From an uncultured Bacteroidales bacterium (GTDB lineage Bacteria; Bacteroidota; Bacteroidia; Bacteroidales; Muribaculaceae), in the NCBI GenBank assembly GCA_902760865.1, contig CACWID010000016.1, positions 1-64,000 of the forward strand: a stretch of DNA of 64,000 bases. Reading direction: 5' to 3'. The position numbers and the translations under genes were made by a program. This document shows positions 59,871-64,000 of this stretch, one piece after another; position 1 is the stretch's first letter, and the number at the start of each line of letters is the position of its first letter. The notes below the pieces were generated by a model, which was not told the DNA's origin, did no database searches, and saw only the letters and a list, made by a program, of their open reading frames with translations.

Positions 59871-62699
59871 ATGAACAAGAAGAAATTTATTCTCTCCCTG
59901 TTGCTGATGGTCATGGCGTTCGGCGCCATGACGGTCAAGGCACAGTTGATGGGTCCGATTCCCGTTGACCCGGAGGTGCGTGTCGGTAAGCTGGACTGCG
60001 GATTGACCTACTACATCCGCCACAACGACTATCCCGAGCACCGTGTGGACTTCTTCATCGCCCAGCGCGTGGGTTCCATCCAGGAGGAGGAAAACCAGCG
60101 TGGCCTGGCCCATTTCCTGGAGCACATGGCCTTCAACGGCAGTGAACACTTCAATGGCGAGGGCAAGGGCATCATCGACTATACCCGCTCGCTGGGTGTC
60201 GCCTTCGGCCAGAACATGAACGCTTTAACAAGCATTTCAGAAACCATCTATCTTATTACCCAAGTGCCCAGCACCCGCCAGAGCGCTATTGACTCGTGCC
60301 TGCTCATCCTCAAGGACTGGAGCGGCGGCCTGCTGCTCACCGACGAGGAAATCGACAAGGAGCGCGGTGTCATCCACGAGGAGTGGCGCCTGCGCCGCAG
60401 CGCCAATCAGCGCATGATGGAGAATAATCTCGAGACGCTGTATCCCGGCTCAAAGTATGGCCGCCGCATGCCCATCGGCCTGATGGAGATTGTGGACAAC
60501 TTCCCCTATCAGGACCTGCGCGACTACTACCACAAGTGGTATCGCCCCGACAACCAGGCCCTGATTGTCGTGGGAGACGTTGATGTCGATCACATCGAGG
60601 CCCAGATCAAGGAACTGTTTAAAGACTGCGTGCTGGATCCCGACGCCGCCCAGGTGGTGGAGGAGCCCGTTCCCGACAACGAGGAGCCCATCATCGTCAT
60701 CGACAAGGACAAAGAGCAGCAATCTAACGATGTGACGATCATGTTCAAGCACGAGGCCACCCCCAGGGAGGCGAAGGGCGACATGACGTACCTGCTTGAG
60801 AATTTTGCCACAGGCATGATGAGCATCATGCTCAACAACCGTCTCAGCGAAGCTGCCCTGGAGCCCGACTGCCCCTTCCTGTCAGCCGGTGCCTCCGATG
60901 GCCCTTATCTGCTGTCCAAGAATGCCGAGGCTTTCACCTTGAGCGTGTCGCCCAAGGAGGGCCAGACCGAGGCCGCTGTCCAGGCCGTTGTTACCGAGGC
61001 GGTACGCGCTGCCCAGCACGGCTTTACCGAGACCGAATATGAGCGTGCCAAGGAGAATCTCATGAGCATTCTGGAGAGCAGCTACAACGAGCGCGACAAG
61101 ATTCCCAATACAAGTTTTGCCGCTCAATATTGTAACAACTTCCTTAACAACGAGCCCATGCTCTCGATTGAGCAGAGTTACCCGCTCATGCAGGCGCTCG
61201 TTCCTCAGATTCCTGTCGAACTCATCAACATGGTCATTCCCGAGCTCATCAACACCACCGGCAAGAACCTCGTCGTGATGAACTTCAACCAGGAGAAGGA
61301 CGGTGCCGTTTATCCCACGCCCGAAGGCTTGAAAGCAGCCATCGACGCGGGTCTGAATGCCCAGGTCGACGCATTTGTCGACAACGTGAAGCAGGAGGCC
61401 CTCATCAGCAAGATGCCCAAGAAAGGTAAAATCACACGAGAGACCTACAACAGCCAGTTTGACTACAAGGAGCTCGAGTTGAGCAACGGTGCCCGTGTCA
61501 TCCTCAAGAAGACCGATTTCAAGAAAAACGAAATCCAGATGCGAGCCGAGGCTCGCGGTGGCTCTTCGCTCTACGGCGAGGAGGACTGGCCCAACATTCA
61601 GAAGCTGCCCTTCTTCATGTTGGACTGCGGTCTGGGCAACTTCTCAAAAACCGAGCTCGACAAGGCTACCGCCGGCAAACAGGTTGATATCTACTTTGCT
61701 ATGTCTCCATACAATGATTTTGTATCGGCTAACTCCACGGTCAAGGACCTGGAAACCATGTTCCAGCTCACTTATCTCACCTTCACCGATATCAAGTTAG
61801 ACGAGAAAAACTTCAACCAAAGCAAGGCTTTTCTCGAAGACATTTACAAGAACCGTGACCTGGACCATGAATCTGTATTTATGGACTCGGTCATTTATAT
61901 CCTTAACGACCATGACTGGCGTTGCAAACCCTTCAACGTTGAGGACCTGAAGAAGATAAACCGTGAGCGCATGCTGGAAATTATCAAGGAGCGCACTGCC
62001 AATGCCGCCAACTATACGTTCATCTTCGTGGGCAACTTTGACGAGGCGCTGATGCGTCAGTACATCGAGCAGTATATTGCCAGCCTACCCGGCAAGAAGG
62101 GCACGCCCTCCAACTGGATAAACCATACAACCCGTCCCGTAGGCGAGACCATCACCCACTTCTCCCGCAAGATGGAAACGCCCAAGGCCAGCGCCCAGAT
62201 CATCTGGTACGACACCAAGACTCCTTATAGTGTCGAGAACAATATCAAGGCCGACATGCTGGGCCAGGTGCTGAGTAAGATTTATCTGCAGAAGATCCGT
62301 GAGGATGCAGGCGCCGCCTACTCGGCAAGCGCCGGCGGCGGTGCTAGACTCTATGGTGACCGTTGCATTACCAGCATCTCGGCTTCTTGCCCAGTGAAGC
62401 CTGAGTTTGTTGACGTCGCCCTCAAGATTATTAACGAGGAGATGGCCAAGGCTTGCAGCACTATCGATGCCACTACCCTGCAGGAGATCAAGGAACTCAT
62501 GATCAAGGAGCACAACACCGAACTCAAGGAGAACTCCTACTGGATGTCTGTTATCTCGGCCTATCTTGATCCAGGTATTGACTACCACACCGGCTATGAG
62601 CAGATGGTCAATGCCCAGACTCCCGAGACCATCGCCGCCTTTGCCCGCCAGATCATGGCTGCCGGCAACAGGGTCGAGGTGGTCATGACCCCAGAGTAA
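59871..62699 (+). CDS. Secreted M16 metallopeptidase (PqqL-like), copy 2
   Basis: The 942-residue protein is a close paralog of the one at 55994. The signal peptide is MNKKKFILSLLLMVMAFGAM. HFLEH is at about 81-85 and EEIDKERGVIHEEWRL follows; KIREDAGAAYSASAGGG is in the C-terminal half. The N-terminal catalytic domain is nearly identical to copy 1 while the C-terminal half differs more, as expected if the two cut different peptides. The terminator at 62732 follows. Confidence 0.93.
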   Translation: MNKKKFILSLLLMVMAFGAMTVKAQLMGPIPVDPEVRVGKLDCGLTYYIRHNDYPEHRVDFFIAQRVGSIQEEENQRGLAHFLEHMAFNGSEHFNGEGKGIIDYTRSLGVAFGQNMNALTSISETIYLITQVPSTRQSAIDSCLLILKDWSGGLLLTDEEIDKERGVIHEEWRLRRSANQRMMENNLETLYPGSKYGRRMPIGLMEIVDNFPYQDLRDYYHKWYRPDNQALIVVGDVDVDHIEAQIKELFKDCVLDPDAAQVVEEPVPDNEEPIIVIDKDKEQQSNDVTIMFKHEATPREAKGDMTYLLENFATGMMSIMLNNRLSEAALEPDCPFLSAGASDGPYLLSKNAEAFTLSVSPKEGQTEAAVQAVVTEAVRAAQHGFTETEYERAKENLMSILESSYNERDKIPNTSFAAQYCNNFLNNEPMLSIEQSYPLMQALVPQIPVELINMVIPELINTTGKNLVVMNFNQEKDGAVYPTPEGLKAAIDAGLNAQVDAFVDNVKQEALISKMPKKGKITRETYNSQFDYKELELSNGARVILKKTDFKKNEIQMRAEARGGSSLYGEEDWPNIQKLPFFMLDCGLGNFSKTELDKATAGKQVDIYFAMSPYNDFVSANSTVKDLETMFQLTYLTFTDIKLDEKNFNQSKAFLEDIYKNRDLDHESVFMDSVIYILNDHDWRCKPFNVEDLKKINRERMLEIIKERTANAANYTFIFVGNFDEALMRQYIEQYIASLPGKKGTPSNWINHTTRPVGETITHFSRKMETPKASAQIIWYDTKTPYSVENNIKADMLGQVLSKIYLQKIREDAGAAYSASAGGGARLYGDRCITSISASCPVKPEFVDVALKIINEEMAKACSTIDATTLQEIKELMIKEHNTELKENSYWMSVISAYLDPGIDYHTGYEQMVNAQTPETIAAFARQIMAAGNRVEVVMTPE

Positions 62700-62731
62700 T
62701 CAACAATACAACAAACAGTTTTCATCAATGT

Positions 62732-62770
62732 GAGCGCTGGCAGATGTGATATCTGTCAGCGCTCTTTTTT
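62732..62770 (+). terminator. Intrinsic terminator after M16 copy 2
   Basis: GAGCGCTGGCAGAT (62732-62745) pairs with ATCTGTCAGCGCTC (62751-62764), followed by TTTTTT. Confidence 0.9.
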
Positions 62771-62864
62771 AGGTTTCCTATCCCCCATTCATCGACATGC
62801 TGTAAAAGAATTAGACACTAGAGCGTAAAAAAAATAGACAATCGGCAATTTTGGCGCAAAATAG

Positions 62865-62897
62865 TTTGCCACGTCTGCTGCCCGCATGATACTTTTG
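62865..62897 (+). promoter_or_regulatory. Promoter of the right-edge gene
   Basis: TTTG (62865-62868), 21 nt, TACTTTTG (62890-62897) is a full consensus match, about 100 nt before the start at 62996. Confidence 0.75.
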
Positions 62898-62995
62898 CCG
62901 TTGTCAGCCGCTACGATGACACCTCGGGGCGGGTCATGGCAACAATAGGAGAGTATCATTCACAACCATTATTTAAAAACTAAACAATCTGAAAT

Positions 62996-64000
62996 ATGAT
63001 GAAACACTTTATCTTATCACTATTATGTGTGGGAGCTTGCCTGAGCGCCATGGCAATCAACCCCCGATTGGTCGGCACCGGACAGTGTGTCGAGGGCAAG
63101 GTAACGAAGAATGACCTTGGACTGAAGAAACTCCAGCGCAACGACCTGATGAAGCTCCCCACCCTTCGCGAGGGAAGGAATGTAATCACCCCGCAGCAGT
63201 TCTTCTCCGAGCGCCAGCTCACCCCCGACGGCAACATGCTGCTCAAGAAGGCCCCCCGCCGACTGAGCGCCGACGACCTGCTGTCGCCCAAAATCGCCTT
63301 CATGCAGTGCTTTGAATACAACGAGGAGACCGGGACGGTAGAGCAGTCGCCGGCCTACTTCGATGGCGGCTGGGACGTGGACATGGAGCAGGTGGACGAC
63401 AACAACCTGATGGCTTATCTGTACTATAACGCGGTGCCGGTCAACATCAACGTCGATTACAACGGGCAGAGTGCCGAACTGGTGATGGACTGGCTGGGCG
63501 GCTGGCACTGGTGTGACACGACAGTCTCTGGCTCCAGTGCGCGCAAGACCTATACCGTCAACGACACGGTGCAGCATCTGTACATCATTGACGAGGATTT
63601 CTTCTTGAACGACAATGGAGAGTTTACCAACATCAGCGGCAGGATCTATGATGACGGATCCATCTACTTTGCCGACGGTTTCTGCTTCTACACCGTCAAT
63701 TATGTGACCCACAGCAAGTACAATTACAACTGGAACCTGACGAGCCAAACGATGGACACCACCTTAGAGATGTCACCCTTCTACCACAACACCTACCTGA
63801 TGACACCCAACGGTTTCCACACCTTTGACATGCAAGCCTCTGAATCATCGTTCTATACCTATGGCAACAACGTGTACATGTACCAGTATGACGACAGCAC
63901 GGCTGTGGCGTGGAACCTGTGGGGCCTGGGCGGCCGTGGCGTGTACATGCACATCTATAACGACGGCAGCATGGTATTCCCCACCAACCAGGTCGTCGCT
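62996..64000 (+). CDS. Secreted protein, truncated by the right edge
   Basis: ATG ATG at 62996 opens a frame with no stop up to the window end, 335 codons. It begins MMKHFILSLLCVGACLSAMA, a signal peptide. The following part has a LERQLTPDG-like prodomain stretch (FFSERQLTPDGNMLLKKAPR) and then beta-rich sequence with many Tyr, Asp and Asn (YADGFCFYTV-like FADGFCFYTVNYVTHSKYNY). Large secreted proteins of this composition in Prevotella-type genomes often end in dockerin-like or sorting tails, but the end is not visible. The function is unknown. Confidence 0.8.
   Translation, partial: MMKHFILSLLCVGACLSAMAINPRLVGTGQCVEGKVTKNDLGLKKLQRNDLMKLPTLREGRNVITPQQFFSERQLTPDGNMLLKKAPRRLSADDLLSPKIAFMQCFEYNEETGTVEQSPAYFDGGWDVDMEQVDDNNLMAYLYYNAVPVNINVDYNGQSAELVMDWLGGWHWCDTTVSGSSARKTYTVNDTVQHLYIIDEDFFLNDNGEFTNISGRIYDDGSIYFADGFCFYTVNYVTHSKYNYNWNLTSQTMDTTLEMSPFYHNTYLMTPNGFHTFDMQASESSFYTYGNNVYMYQYDDSTAVAWNLWGLGGRGVYMHIYNDGSMVFPTNQVVA

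Overview
The window is chromosomal DNA from a gut- or rumen-type Bacteroidales (Prevotellaceae or Muribaculaceae seem likeliest). The evidence is a SusC/SusD pair with a hybrid two-component regulator, Bacteroidota-type promoters (TTTG, about 20 nt, then TAnnTTTG), almost no Shine-Dalgarno sequences, many signal-peptidase-II lipoproteins with acidic residues after the cysteine, DUF3256 and DUF3244-like proteins, and secreted proteins ending in dockerin-like repeats. No transposase, integrase, phage gene, rRNA or CRISPR array is visible.

Layout. 1-6.2 kb: an edge-truncated secreted protein, a membrane-anchored TPR protein, two secreted hydrolases (C26 glutamine-hydrolase-like and S58 aminopeptidase) and a membrane acyltransferase. 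6.3-11.5 kb: housekeeping genes trmB, mrp, an M48 lipoprotein protease, a DUF3256 protein, xseA and xseB. 11.7-14.0 kb: tRNA-Leu(UAG), a serpin fused to a TonB C-terminal domain, and an 18-bp copy of the tRNA 3' end on the far side, so the serpin looks like cargo of a tRNA-targeted insertion. 14.0-20.2 kb: a minus-strand redox cluster (CMD/cupin, two aldo-keto reductases, lipoprotein flavodoxin, SDR, hexapeptide acetyltransferase) divergent from an AraC regulator. 20.5-22.2 kb: a fatty-acid CoA ligase.

22.5-37.1 kb is a fructan utilisation locus in the same order as the Bacteroides thetaiotaomicron levan locus: sensor/regulator, SusC, SusD, DUF4960 surface glycan-binding protein, GH32-like lipoprotein, secreted GH32, sugar permease, fructokinase. 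Polymer would be bound and cut at the surface, imported by SusC/D, trimmed in the periplasm, and fructose taken up and phosphorylated. Two oddities stand out: the regulator has no histidine-kinase ATPase domain, and the GH32-like lipoprotein gene is frameshifted by an exact 29-bp tandem duplication.

37.6-49.1 kb: a small beta-grasp-like protein with a 5'-nucleotidase, a DnaQ-like exonuclease, mfd, two secreted dockerin-tailed proteins, a secreted phosphodiesterase and a beta-helix carbohydrate-binding-type protein. 49.2-54.0 kb: an ABC transporter/GntR operon with a clear operator over its own start site, then a 28-residue membrane peptide and four small membrane proteins, at least three of them paralogous. 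54.0-62.7 kb: three related lipoproteins and two paralogous secreted M16 metallopeptidases with a further lipoprotein between them. The right edge cuts a secreted protein.

The spaces between genes are unusually rich in repeats: 7-bp and 9-bp degenerate tandem arrays built on YTAG, CTAG or ACTATA cores, a two-copy hairpin-ended element, and other palindromic MITE-like elements.
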